64,000 bases of DNA from Telluribacter roseus (GTDB lineage: Bacteria > Bacteroidota > Bacteroidia > Cytophagales > Spirosomataceae): positions 124,001 to 188,000 of the forward strand of contig NZ_JAFEUV020000009.1 of NCBI RefSeq assembly GCF_017355915.2, given 5' to 3'. The translations under genes were made by a program, and so were the position numbers. The notes under the pieces are model-generated. The model saw only the letters and a program-made list of their open reading frames with translations. It had not been told where the DNA came from and ran no database searches. This document shows, piece by piece, positions 25,885 through 33,608 of the stretch (the stretch's first letter is position 1; each line of letters starts with the position of its first letter).

Positions 25885-26451
25885 ATGCCCCACACTACCG
25901 ACGATACCCTGCACGATCTACGCGGCCTGTTTGAACAGTTCGGCCGTGAGCCCTACTACGGTGAAGAGGTGTCGCAGTTTGAGCATGCCGCCCAGGCGGC
26001 CGAATTGGCCCGAAAGGCGGGCTACGACGAAGAGGTACAGCTGGCGGCGTTTCTGCACGATATTGGTCACATGCTGCCGGTGGATGATCAGGCAGAGCTA
26101 ATGGAAGGCTACGGCAGACGCGACCACGAGGGTGTAGCCGCCGACTGGCTGCGCAAGCGAGGCTTTTCGGATAAGGTAGGTGTGCTGATTGAGAATCATG
26201 TCAATGCCAAAAGGTACCTGACCTACAAGCACCCGGAGTACCTGGCGGCCCTGTCGCACGCCAGTCTGCAGACGCTGGGCTTTCAGGGTGGACCCATGCA
26301 GGCCGAAGAAGCCGAAGCCTTTGAGCAGAATCCAGAATTTGAGCTGATCATCCGGATGCGCCGCTGGGACGAAGCCGCCAAGATGCAGAACTACCCGACC
26401 CCTGACGTAGATCACTACCTCGACATGGTCAGAAAGTACCTTAATGCGTAA
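25885..26451 (+). CDS. PhnZ-like HD-domain diiron oxygenase
   Basis: 188 residues. As I recall it, PhnZ cleaves the C-P bond of 2-amino-1-hydroxyethylphosphonate with O2 at a mixed-valent diiron site. The match covers the whole chain: Y24 and E27 (YYGE) of the substrate-gating pair, then iron ligands H34 (QFEHA), H58-D59 (FLHDIGH), H81 (RRDHEG), H105 (IENHV) and D162 (RRWDE), with the family hallmark GFQGGPM at 132-138. Spacing is almost identical to PhnZ. The usual partner PhnY is not in the window. The substrate may be a phosphonate or another hydroxylated compound, as related oxygenases differ. Confidence 0.85.
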   Translation: MPHTTDDTLHDLRGLFEQFGREPYYGEEVSQFEHAAQAAELARKAGYDEEVQLAAFLHDIGHMLPVDDQAELMEGYGRRDHEGVAADWLRKRGFSDKVGVLIENHVNAKRYLTYKHPEYLAALSHASLQTLGFQGGPMQAEEAEAFEQNPEFELIIRMRRWDEAAKMQNYPTPDVDHYLDMVRKYLNA

Positions 26452-26498
26452 TTTTATGCGGTTTTACATTCTACACACATTATACTAACTTATCCTTT

Positions 26499-26708
26499 AT
26501 GAAAAGTACAGTTCTGACCGTACTCCTGCTTATGCCCCTGGCTGCCACCCAAGCCAGCACCTCACTAACCAATACCTCGCCCCTGTCTATACCCCTTTTC
26601 CAACAGGTACCGGCGGACAGTGAAGCTTCCAACGAAAAAACGAAGAAAAAGAAAAAGCGAAAGCTGCGTATCCGAAAGAAGGTGATGGACACGCCCAGAA
26701 GCTTTTAA
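26499..26708 (+). CDS. Small secreted lysine-rich protein
   Basis: 69 residues: signal peptide (MKSTVLTVLLLMPLAATQAS), a short Ser/Thr/Pro spacer, and a very basic tail with KTKKKKKRKLRIRKK at about 47-61. I recognise no family. The basic tail could bind lipopolysaccharide, teichoic-like polymers or nucleic acid, but that is a guess. It ends five bases before the 3' end of the convergent CLC gene. Confidence 0.55.
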   Translation: MKSTVLTVLLLMPLAATQASTSLTNTSPLSIPLFQQVPADSEASNEKTKKKKKRKLRIRKKVMDTPRSF

Positions 26709-26712
26709 GGTA

Positions 26713-28020
26713 CTACTTCATCCTGCTTTTTAGGTGTTTTATCTGCAGGAGGCTCTTTCCGGTGCTTCGCCCGAATAAGCCATGCTTGGGACTGCCCACT
26801 ACCTGAGAAGAGTATATACCCGTATGCCCCGAAAATAGATAGGCCGTGACGCAGGCTATACCTACAAACACGCCACATTCGACGCCAAACAGCTCAATGC
26901 CCATGATGGTACAGGCGATGGGGGTATTGGTAGCGCCCGCAAAAACGGCGACAAAGCCCATCCCGGCCAGTAGCGCCACGGGCAGGGGAATAAACAGCGA
27001 CAGGGCATTGCCCAGAGTAGCACCAATGAAGAAAAGGGGTGTCACTTCACCTCCCTTAAAGCCCGCTCCCAGTGTAAAAGTGGTCAGAAGTATTTTGAGC
27101 AGGAAGTCGTAAGGAGGTAAGGGTTCGCTGAAAGCCGCTACGATGGTAGGTATACCTAGGCCGATGTACTTAGTAGTACCCAGTAAATAGATCACTACCG
27201 CCAGCACCAAGCCTCCCATTACCGGCCGCAGGGGCGGGTAACCTATCTTTGTTTTGAATACATCCCCAAAAAAGTGAACGATAGTGGAGAACGTGAGAGC
27301 AGCCAGTCCAAAGCAAATGCCAGCCAGTAGGGCCCATAGTATACCCACCGGCTCCGCACCCGGAACAAAAGGAATGGAATACTGCGTATGCCCCACCTGC
27401 CACCAGTGACAGGTGGAGTCAGCAATGACAGCAGTCAGCAGGCTTGGGAAAAGCGCTTCGTACCTGAGGAAGCCAATAGCAAGTACCTCAAGCGCAAAAA
27501 CAGTACCTGCCAGTGGGGTACCAAACACCGAAGCAAAACCGGCACTGATGCCTATCACCAAAAGTACTTTGCGGTCGCGGGGTTTGAGCCGGAACCATTT
27601 GGTAAACTGGTCGGCAATGGCTCCGCCCATCTGTACCGCGGTACCCTCACGCCCGGCCGATCCACCAAACAGGTGCGTCACCAGGGTACCAAACAACACC
27701 AGCGGAGCCATTTTGAGCGGAATAATCTGCTGGGGACTATGAAACTCCTCCAGGAGCTGATTATTGCCCTTCACTACCTCCTGCCCCCAATAGTGGTAGG
27801 TCAGGCCAATGATGAGCCCGCCCAGAGGCAATAGCCAGATGATCCAGGTATGGGTTTCGCGGTAGGTGGTGACCCAGTCGAGTGAGACCAGGAATAGAGC
27901 TGAGGCCGAGCCAGCCAGTATACCCACAATAGCCGAGATGAATAGCCACTTTACTACGAATATGAGATAGGAGGTTTGCTCAAAGGAGCGAAGAAGAAGC
28001 TTTACTTTGGTAGAAATCAT
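26713..28020 (-). CDS. CLC-family transporter, probably fluoride/proton antiporter (CLC-F type)
   Basis: 435 residues from ATG 28020; two other in-frame starts (28038, 28074) exist, and the second lies at the edge of the riboswitch. About ten to twelve hydrophobic segments. The canonical GSGIP anion loop is replaced by GNNQL (85-89), as I recall for the fluoride-selective CLC-F clade, while the gating Glu is kept in GREGTAVQMGG (E125). A leader matching the fluoride riboswitch lies directly upstream, so I infer F- export that protects enzymes from fluoride poisoning. Databases may call it a voltage-gated chloride channel. Confidence 0.88.
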   Translation of the reverse strand: MISTKVKLLLRSFEQTSYLIFVVKWLFISAIVGILAGSASALFLVSLDWVTTYRETHTWIIWLLPLGGLIIGLTYHYWGQEVVKGNNQLLEEFHSPQQIIPLKMAPLVLFGTLVTHLFGGSAGREGTAVQMGGAIADQFTKWFRLKPRDRKVLLVIGISAGFASVFGTPLAGTVFALEVLAIGFLRYEALFPSLLTAVIADSTCHWWQVGHTQYSIPFVPGAEPVGILWALLAGICFGLAALTFSTIVHFFGDVFKTKIGYPPLRPVMGGLVLAVVIYLLGTTKYIGLGIPTIVAAFSEPLPPYDFLLKILLTTFTLGAGFKGGEVTPLFFIGATLGNALSLFIPLPVALLAGMGFVAVFAGATNTPIACTIMGIELFGVECGVFVGIACVTAYLFSGHTGIYSSQVVGSPKHGLFGRSTGKSLLQIKHLKSRMK

Positions 28021-28025
28021 GGTTA

Positions 28026-28031
28026 GGCGCC
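28026..28031 (-). promoter_or_regulatory. Candidate expression-platform pairing site of the riboswitch
   Basis: GGCGCC, six to eleven bases before the CLC start codon. It is self-complementary and identical to the 3' strand of riboswitch stem P1 (28081-28086). Without fluoride, the two copies could pair and hide the ribosome site; with fluoride, P1 would hold one copy and free the start. This mechanism is inference. Confidence 0.45.
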
Positions 28032-28074
28032 CGGTCATATAGGTACAAAGATAGTCTACGATGACAGTTGTCAT

Positions 28075-28135
28075 TCAGTAGGCGCCATCATTCCCCGGCT
28101 TTATGCAGGGACTGTTCCGGGCAGACACCATTGCC
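28075..28135 (-). ncRNA. Fluoride riboswitch (crcB RNA motif)
   Basis: Read on the minus strand from 28135. The block GGCAAUGGUGUCUGCC has the same length and pattern as the Thermotoga aptamer's GGCGAUGAGGCCCGCC, with the outer pairs covarying (GGCA/UGCC for GGCG/CGCC). The 3' block GAUGGCGCCUACUG matches 12 of 14 bases of GAUGGCCUCUACUG. P1 forms as GGUGUC with GGCGCC (two G-U pairs), and UCCC/GGGA can form the hairpin before UGAUGG. The GAUG of the 5' side is AAUG here. It lies 55 bases upstream of a CLC gene, which fits. Comparison sequences are from memory. Confidence 0.87.
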
Positions 28136-28142
28136 GCTGACG

Positions 28143-28150
28143 CAAAGGTA
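28143..28150 (-). promoter_or_regulatory. Bacteroidota -7 promoter box for the fluoride leader
   Basis: TACCTTTG, a perfect TAnnTTTG match on the minus strand. Transcription would start about six bases downstream, right where the riboswitch aptamer begins. No clear -33 TTG was seen. Confidence 0.6.
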
Positions 28151-28220
28151 GAAAAGGTGTGATTGTCTCCACTATATTTAAACAACTTTGTAATCAGTAA
28201 ACCCTCAACAACTTACTATA

Positions 28221-29009
28221 ATGAACCTGCTCTCCCAACTCCGCCAGCGAAACGCTCCGCTATACTACACAGGAATCATCCATCTGGTAGCGGCAGGCGT
28301 TACCCTGCTGCTCATCCTGTTCAGCCAACAGCAATTACTGGGAATAAACCTGTGGATCAAGCCCTTTAAATTTATGATTTCGGTGAGCATTTACCTGTTT
28401 ACCCTAGCTTGGCTGGTGGGAGATATTGCCAATAAGCGCTATGTTCGTCTTTTCTCCTGGCAGATCATCCTGTGCATGGGTGTAGAAATGTTAGCCGTGA
28501 TTGGACAGGCCGCCCGCGGAGTAAAGTCCCACTATAACACCGACAGCGTGGAGGGTATTATCATCTATGCCGTAATGGGATTCTTCATCCTCTACAGCAC
28601 CATCCTTATTGTTACACTGACTTACCGCTACTGGCGGGGCAGCTTCCCTTCTTTGTCGCGTCCGTACCTTTGGGGAGTACGCCTGGGGCTTCTGCTATTC
28701 TTGATTGGTAGTGCCGAAGGCATATATATGTCCAACCAGCCGGGGCATACGGTAGGCGCCGCCGACGGAGGCGCTGGCCTGACTTTCCTGAACTGGAGTA
28801 CTCAATACGGCGATCTTCGCGTAGCCCACTTTATCGGCCTCCACGGCCTGCAGGTACTCATGCTCCTGGGGGCCTGGCTCGGTAGCAGATCAGGTAGCAG
28901 TTCCCGGAGTACTTACTGGGTAACCGCCGCCTTCGTGCTTATGCTGGGCTTTACTATCCTGACCTACTGGCAGGCCATCCAGCAGATCCCCCTGCTTTCG
29001 TTGAAATAG
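28221..29009 (+). CDS. Polytopic membrane protein of unknown function
   Basis: 262 residues with about seven hydrophobic helices and short loops; a conserved-looking central NWSTQYGDLRVAHFIGLHGLQ segment contains His residues that could bind a cofactor or metal. No signal peptide cleavage site. I recognise no named family. It is transcribed divergently from the fluoride CLC gene and sits 87 bases before the glycosidase gene on the same strand. Confidence 0.72.
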   Translation: MNLLSQLRQRNAPLYYTGIIHLVAAGVTLLLILFSQQQLLGINLWIKPFKFMISVSIYLFTLAWLVGDIANKRYVRLFSWQIILCMGVEMLAVIGQAARGVKSHYNTDSVEGIIIYAVMGFFILYSTILIVTLTYRYWRGSFPSLSRPYLWGVRLGLLLFLIGSAEGIYMSNQPGHTVGAADGGAGLTFLNWSTQYGDLRVAHFIGLHGLQVLMLLGAWLGSRSGSSSRSTYWVTAAFVLMLGFTILTYWQAIQQIPLLSLK

Positions 29010-29096
29010 TAGCGTACCACTTTATAAGAAATAGGCATGAGCCGTAGGTGTAAAAGCCACACATTGCAGTCTATATTTCTAAAATCGATCCAATCC

Positions 29097-31634
29097 ATGC
29101 GCTTTTTATACCTGTTCCTGCTATTTCTCTGCTCTCTGCGTCTTGATGCTCAACCGGTCTCGACCACCAAGCCCTGGACCCAGTGGTGGTGGATGGGTAG
29201 TGCCGTTACCAAAGAGGATATCACCACGCAGCTGCAGCAGTTATCCAAAGCGGGTATGGGAGGCGTGACCATCATTCCTATCTACGGCGTCAAAGGGCAC
29301 GAGCAGCAGTTTATTCCCTATCTGAGCGACAAGTGGCTGGATGTGATGCAGCATGCCGTTCGTGAAGGCCAGCGGCTGGGCATGGGGGTGGACATGGCTA
29401 CGGGTACCGGCTGGCCCTTTGGCGGCCCCAACGTCAGCAAAGAACTGGGGGCACAAAAGTGGAAAGTAGTGGAAGGCAAACTGGTTGCTGAACCTACCCG
29501 CCAGCAGGTGAAGCGATCAGCGCCCGGTGGTGAGGGGCTGGTACTTGATCCATTTAGTGCGGGTGCCATGGACAAGTACCTGGTCTGGTTTGATTCGGCT
29601 TTTGCCAAAACCAAGACCCGTCCCCGCGCCATGTACAACGACTCATATGAGGTGTACGGCGCCAACTGGGCGCACGATTTTCTGACCGAGTTCAAGAAAC
29701 GCCGGGGCTACGACCTGCAGCAGCAACTCCCCCACTTCCTGGACAGTACCTCCAGCGTGCAAAGTACCCTGGTCAAAATAGATTACCACCAGACGCTCGC
29801 CGAGCTCCTACGGGAGCACTACGCCCGCCCTTGGATACAGTGGAGCCGCAAGCACGGCTTCGTGACCCGCTACCAGGCCCACGGCTCACCCGGTAACCTG
29901 CTGGACCTGTACGAGGAAGCCGACATACCCGAAACCGAAGCCTTCGGTACCAGCAAGTTTCCTATCCCCGGCGTCCACATTGACCCCGACTATGAGGTAG
30001 ACCGCTTTGGGGCTCCTCATCCGCTGGCAATGAAGTTTGCGTCGTCGGCAGCCCATTTTTCGGGCAAAAAATTGGTAAGCTCTGAAACGGCTACCTGGCT
30101 GGCCAACCACTTTAAAGTAGCTCTGTCGCAGGTAAAGCCCCAGATCGATGAACTGTTTACGGGCGGTATCAACCATATCTTCTACCACGGTACTACCTAC
30201 TCGCCCGCCCGTGCAGACTACCCCGGCTGGTTATTCTACGCCTCCACCAACTTTGGACCTACCTCCCACTTTTTTGAGCACCTTCACTTACTCAACGGGT
30301 ACATCGAGCGTTGCCAGAGCCTGCTGCAAAACAGTCAGCCCGACAACGACGTACTGGTTTACTTCCCTATCCACGATCTGTGGGCCAAGCCTGCCAAGTC
30401 GTCGGGAGGTATCCACCAGCTGGAAGTACACCACGTGGATCGCTGGCTCCTACAGCTCCCCTTCGGTCAGCTGACCGAGCAACTATGGCGGCAGGGCTAT
30501 GCCTTCGACTTTGTGTCGGATGCGCAGCTGACCCGGCTGAAAGCCGATAAAAACGGTGTAATCAGTACCGGAAGTACCACGTACAAAACGCTCCTCATCC
30601 CCGCCAGTACCTACCTGCCCGAAGAGACGCTGGACCAGCTCATCCGGCTGGCGAACGCAGGTACCAGGATTATCTTTGCCGGGCAAATGCCTGCCTCACC
30701 CGCAGGCTTTCACCAGCACGAGCAGCGTCAGAAGAGCTTTGAGTCCAAGATAAGTACCTTGAAAAGCCTTTCGGCCAATGTATTCGCCACAAATAACTGG
30801 CAGCAAGCTCTGAACCAATACGCAGCTCAGGAGACATGGGCGGAGCAGGGTCTGACCTTTATCCGCAAGAAGCAGAATGGTAATATACTATACTTCATCG
30901 CCAACCTGAACGACCAATTCAAAGAAGGCTGGATCAGGCTGGCTCATCTAAAAGGTCCTATCGAAAAGTACGATCCGCTCACGAATCAGACTACAGTACT
31001 ACCCGCCCGCACCACTGCCGGACAGCCCGAAGTATACCTGAAGCTCCTGCCGGGTCAGTCGTGCTTCCTGCGTGCAGCCACGGCTAAGGGTACTGCCCCG
31101 GCAAGGGTCGCCCCGGCACCCGCTACCAACCAACAGGTACACGCACTGACGGGCCAATGGAAAGTGGATTTTGTAAAAGGGAAACCTTCATTACCTGCCT
31201 CCGCTACTCTGTCTGCACCGCAATCCTGGACCACCACCTCCGACTCCGCCGGGTACTTCACCGGTACCGCGCGCTATACCCTCCGCTTTGACCTGCCCGC
31301 CTCAGTTACCACTAGCAAGAGTGTAACACTGGACCTGGGTGACGTGCGGGAAGTGGCCGAAGTACGCCTCAACGGTAAGCCCATCGGTACGGCCTGGTCG
31401 GTACCCTTTGTGCTGGATATTGCCGGGGGTACTTTGAAGCCCAAAGATAACCTACTGGAAGTAGAGGTTAGCAACCTTTCGGCTAACTACATGCGGCTGG
31501 TGGATAAGCAGTCGCCGGGTTGGAAGAAGTTTTACGACATCAACATCGTCGACATCCAGTACAAGCCCTTCGACGCCTCCAGGTGGGAGCCCATGCCCTC
31601 AGGCCTGCTGGGGCCGGTGCGGTTGGTGTATTAG
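29097..31634 (+). CDS. Secreted glycoside hydrolase, GH106-like (alpha-L-rhamnosidase type)
   Basis: 845 residues from ATG 29097, where the signal peptide MRFLYLFLLFLCSLRLDAQ begins; an upstream in-frame ATG at 29037 would add an improbable 20-residue leader. N-terminal motifs WTQWWWMGSAV, GMGGVTIIPIYGV and DMATGTGWPFGGP are typical of the GH106/PF17132 group. The C-terminus holds a galactose-binding-like jelly roll (about 700-845: LDLGDVREVAEVRLNG, NLLEVEVSNLSANY). It would hydrolyse rhamnosides in the periplasm or outside. It stands alone, not next to a SusCD pair. The specificity is inferred from the family. Confidence 0.82.
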   Translation: MRFLYLFLLFLCSLRLDAQPVSTTKPWTQWWWMGSAVTKEDITTQLQQLSKAGMGGVTIIPIYGVKGHEQQFIPYLSDKWLDVMQHAVREGQRLGMGVDMATGTGWPFGGPNVSKELGAQKWKVVEGKLVAEPTRQQVKRSAPGGEGLVLDPFSAGAMDKYLVWFDSAFAKTKTRPRAMYNDSYEVYGANWAHDFLTEFKKRRGYDLQQQLPHFLDSTSSVQSTLVKIDYHQTLAELLREHYARPWIQWSRKHGFVTRYQAHGSPGNLLDLYEEADIPETEAFGTSKFPIPGVHIDPDYEVDRFGAPHPLAMKFASSAAHFSGKKLVSSETATWLANHFKVALSQVKPQIDELFTGGINHIFYHGTTYSPARADYPGWLFYASTNFGPTSHFFEHLHLLNGYIERCQSLLQNSQPDNDVLVYFPIHDLWAKPAKSSGGIHQLEVHHVDRWLLQLPFGQLTEQLWRQGYAFDFVSDAQLTRLKADKNGVISTGSTTYKTLLIPASTYLPEETLDQLIRLANAGTRIIFAGQMPASPAGFHQHEQRQKSFESKISTLKSLSANVFATNNWQQALNQYAAQETWAEQGLTFIRKKQNGNILYFIANLNDQFKEGWIRLAHLKGPIEKYDPLTNQTTVLPARTTAGQPEVYLKLLPGQSCFLRAATAKGTAPARVAPAPATNQQVHALTGQWKVDFVKGKPSLPASATLSAPQSWTTTSDSAGYFTGTARYTLRFDLPASVTTSKSVTLDLGDVREVAEVRLNGKPIGTAWSVPFVLDIAGGTLKPKDNLLEVEVSNLSANYMRLVDKQSPGWKKFYDINIVDIQYKPFDASRWEPMPSGLLGPVRLVY

Positions 31635-31648
31635 GAGAATACAACATT

Positions 31649-32242
31649 ATGATCGACAAAAAAGAGCTTTTTCTTAATCAATCTATTAGAAGTGGTGGAT
31701 TCTATGAACTTTGTATTCAGGTTTGTCCAAGTGTAGATACTACACCTATCAAAATCTACTCTGATTTCATATGGTCATTAGCATGTGTTGAAGGACCATA
31801 TGATAATAATTTTGAAAGAGTAAGAATTCAACCTGAAAATATGGAACATCAGGGCATTCTACACCTTGATAATTATTATATCCCTTTTAAAACGTATAAT
31901 ATTCGAGAGCAGGCGCCAATCGAAGAAGGCTTTAACTGGTATGATATCTGCTTTTATACTGCAACAATAGATAAAGTATTTGGACTGGAGAATCAAACTT
32001 GGACCGATTATCCTGTTGTACCACAGCAATTGGAAGCCTTCTTAAACAAAACAATGCTTGATTTGTATCAGATTTATCCATTCTTATTAGCTATGATTGA
32101 CTTTGAGATATCTGGGCAATACTACCTTTCTGACTTTAAAGCCAAACTCAATAATTGGTCATCTTCTAAGTTCTTTATTGGACGAGAAAATATGAAGTTA
32201 GTAGCTAAAATGAACAAGGACATTGTTACATTTATTGGCTAA
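31649..32242 (+). CDS. AT-rich orphan protein, probably acquired
   Basis: 197 residues from ATG 31649, with a good ribosome site (AGGAG) 11 bases upstream; the longer in-frame opening at 31520 lies inside the glycosidase gene and is rejected. Base composition and codon use (many AAT, TTT, ATA, TTA codons) differ sharply from the GC-richer neighbours, and GTAC, frequent elsewhere, occurs only once. No signal peptide or membrane helix. I recognise no family; size and composition resemble immunity-type or mobile accessory proteins, but that is only a guess. Confidence 0.7.
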   Translation: MIDKKELFLNQSIRSGGFYELCIQVCPSVDTTPIKIYSDFIWSLACVEGPYDNNFERVRIQPENMEHQGILHLDNYYIPFKTYNIREQAPIEEGFNWYDICFYTATIDKVFGLENQTWTDYPVVPQQLEAFLNKTMLDLYQIYPFLLAMIDFEISGQYYLSDFKAKLNNWSSSKFFIGRENMKLVAKMNKDIVTFIG

Positions 32243-32339
32243 CAGCTTTTTAGTTTCTATCAATAAATCCTTATATTACCTAGGAATAGGTTAATAATAC
32301 TTCGTAAGGAATCAATTAACCCTCAACCCCATTTTTAAT

Positions 32340-32347
32340 TACCTTTG
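32340..32347 (+). promoter_or_regulatory. -7 promoter box for nuoABC
   Basis: TACCTTTG, perfect TAnnTTTG match, 26 bases before the nuoA ATG. No clear -33 TTG was found. Confidence 0.5.
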
Positions 32348-32373
32348 CCGGAGACTACTTGATACGCATTGGT

Positions 32374-32844
32374 ATGCTTTCTGACTTCGGTACTATCTTT
32401 CTGTTTATACTGGCTGCTATTGCCCTGGTATCCATGATGCTGGGCATAGCGCGTTTGCTGCGTCCCAACAACCCCAACGAGGAAAAACTCTCGACCTATG
32501 AGTCGGGGGAAGAGCCGCTGGGCAACGCCAATGTACAGTTCAATGTACGCTTCTATGTTGTGGCCCTGATCTTTGTACTTTTTGACGTAGAATTGATCTT
32601 TTTGTTTCCCTGGGCTGTTGTATTTGGGAACGAAGACCTTATTCAACAGACCAACGGACAGTGGGGCTGGTTTGCCCTGGCCGAGATGACCGTCTTCGTG
32701 GGAATACTGGTACTGGGCCTTGCCTACGCCTGGGCCAAAGGCTACCTCGACTGGGTACGCCCTACGCCCAGAACGCCGCATGTGGATTCGCCCGTACCCA
32801 CCAGCCTGTATCAGCAGGTAAATGAGAAGTACAAAAAGAAATAG
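32374..32844 (+). CDS. nuoA: NADH-quinone oxidoreductase subunit A
   Basis: 156 residues with three transmembrane helices. Complex I membrane subunit. Family marks: [10 protein letters not shown] in the loop after helix 1 and [24 protein letters not shown] across helix 2, with the conserved acidic residues. The ATG at 32374 is chosen over a TTG at 32359. A longer-than-minimal C-terminal tail (about 30 residues after helix 3) ends in KYKKK. nuoB follows 52 bases later. Confidence 0.95.
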   Translation: MLSDFGTIFLFILAAIALVSMMLGIARLLRPNNPNEEKLSTYESGEEPLGNANVQFNVRFYVVALIFVLFDVELIFLFPWAVVFGNEDLIQQTNGQWGWFALAEMTVFVGILVLGLAYAWAKGYLDWVRPTPRTPHVDSPVPTSLYQQVNEKYKKK

Positions 32845-32896
32845 CGGAAAGAGCACTGCTCCTTACCCGCTGTATCATCAACACAGACCTACATAC

Positions 32897-33469
32897 ATGG
32901 ATACGAATAGAGCTAAAACCGGAGACGGTGGAATCATACTAACCAGTAGCGAAGACCTCATGAACTGGGCCCGGCTTTCGTCGCTGTGGCCGATGGGATT
33001 CGGTATTGCCTGCTGCGCCATTGAAATGATGGCTACCTATGCCTCCCACTACGATCTGGAGCGTTTTGGTATTTTTCCCCGCCCTTCCCCCCGTCAGTCC
33101 GACGTTATGATTGTGGCCGGAACTGTTACCTTTAAGATGGCCGACCGTCTGCGACGCCTCTATGAGCAGATGCCCGAGCCGCGCTACGTAATCTCGATGG
33201 GAAGCTGCTCCAACTGCGGCGGCCCGTACTGGGAGCACGGCTACCACGTCGTAAAGGGTGTGGATCGTATAGTACCCGTTGACGTGTACGTACCGGGTTG
33301 CCCTCCCCGTCCGGAGGCGCTGATCGGAGGCTTTATGAAGTTGCAGGACAAGATCCGGAAGGAGCATCCGCTGGCACCCAAGATGCTGCTGGAAATGGAG
33401 GAAGAAGCCAAAGCCAATGAAGTACCTTTTGGTTCTGAAACTCTCAATACAGAAAAAGTAATGGCGTAA
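32897..33469 (+). CDS. nuoB: NADH-quinone oxidoreductase subunit B
   Basis: 190 residues from ATG 32897 ([12 protein letters not shown]); an earlier in-frame start at 32822 overlaps nuoA. Carries the N2 iron-sulfur cluster, the last in the electron chain to quinone; ligands are the Cys pair of GIACCAIEM, the Cys in MGSCSNCGG and that in VPGCPPRPE. It is a peripheral-arm subunit. A 139-base gap with two REP-like palindromes separates it from nuoC. Confidence 0.96.
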   Translation: MDTNRAKTGDGGIILTSSEDLMNWARLSSLWPMGFGIACCAIEMMATYASHYDLERFGIFPRPSPRQSDVMIVAGTVTFKMADRLRRLYEQMPEPRYVISMGSCSNCGGPYWEHGYHVVKGVDRIVPVDVYVPGCPPRPEALIGGFMKLQDKIRKEHPLAPKMLLEMEEEAKANEVPFGSETLNTEKVMA

Positions 33470-33527
33470 CAGGTAGCAGTGTCCATAATTTTAGATACTG
33501 TTGCATACCGTACGTCAACCACAGCCA

Positions 33528-33590
33528 GCTCCGTAGGAGCGCTACTTTAGTAGTAACCAGAAGCACAGAACAATCAAGCCCCAGCGGGGC
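33528..33590. repeat. Pair of REP-like palindromes between nuoB and nuoC
   Basis: Two short GC-rich hairpins: GCTCC-GTA-GGAGC (33528-33540) and GCCCC-AGC-GGGGC (33578-33590), the second followed by GACAC. Both have 5-base arms with 3-base loops. Elements of this type are, as I recall, dispersed in Bacteroidota genomes. Inside an operon they could act as mRNA processing or stability elements. Confidence 0.6.
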
Positions 33591-33608
33591 GACACTACCT
33601 GCTAACGA

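Noticed and set aside
28046-28053. Second TATCTTTG box on the minus strand between the riboswitch and the CLC gene
   Set aside because: It is a perfect -7 match but would make a transcript lacking the aptamer; the box at 28143 gives the better fit. It may still be an internal promoter.
31520-31648. Upstream extension of the AT-rich ORF
   Set aside because: These 43 codons lie in another frame of the glycosidase gene; composition changes at the ATG at 31649.
32335-32856. Minus-strand 173-codon frame across nuoA
   Set aside because: Antisense of an intact nuoA; no domain.
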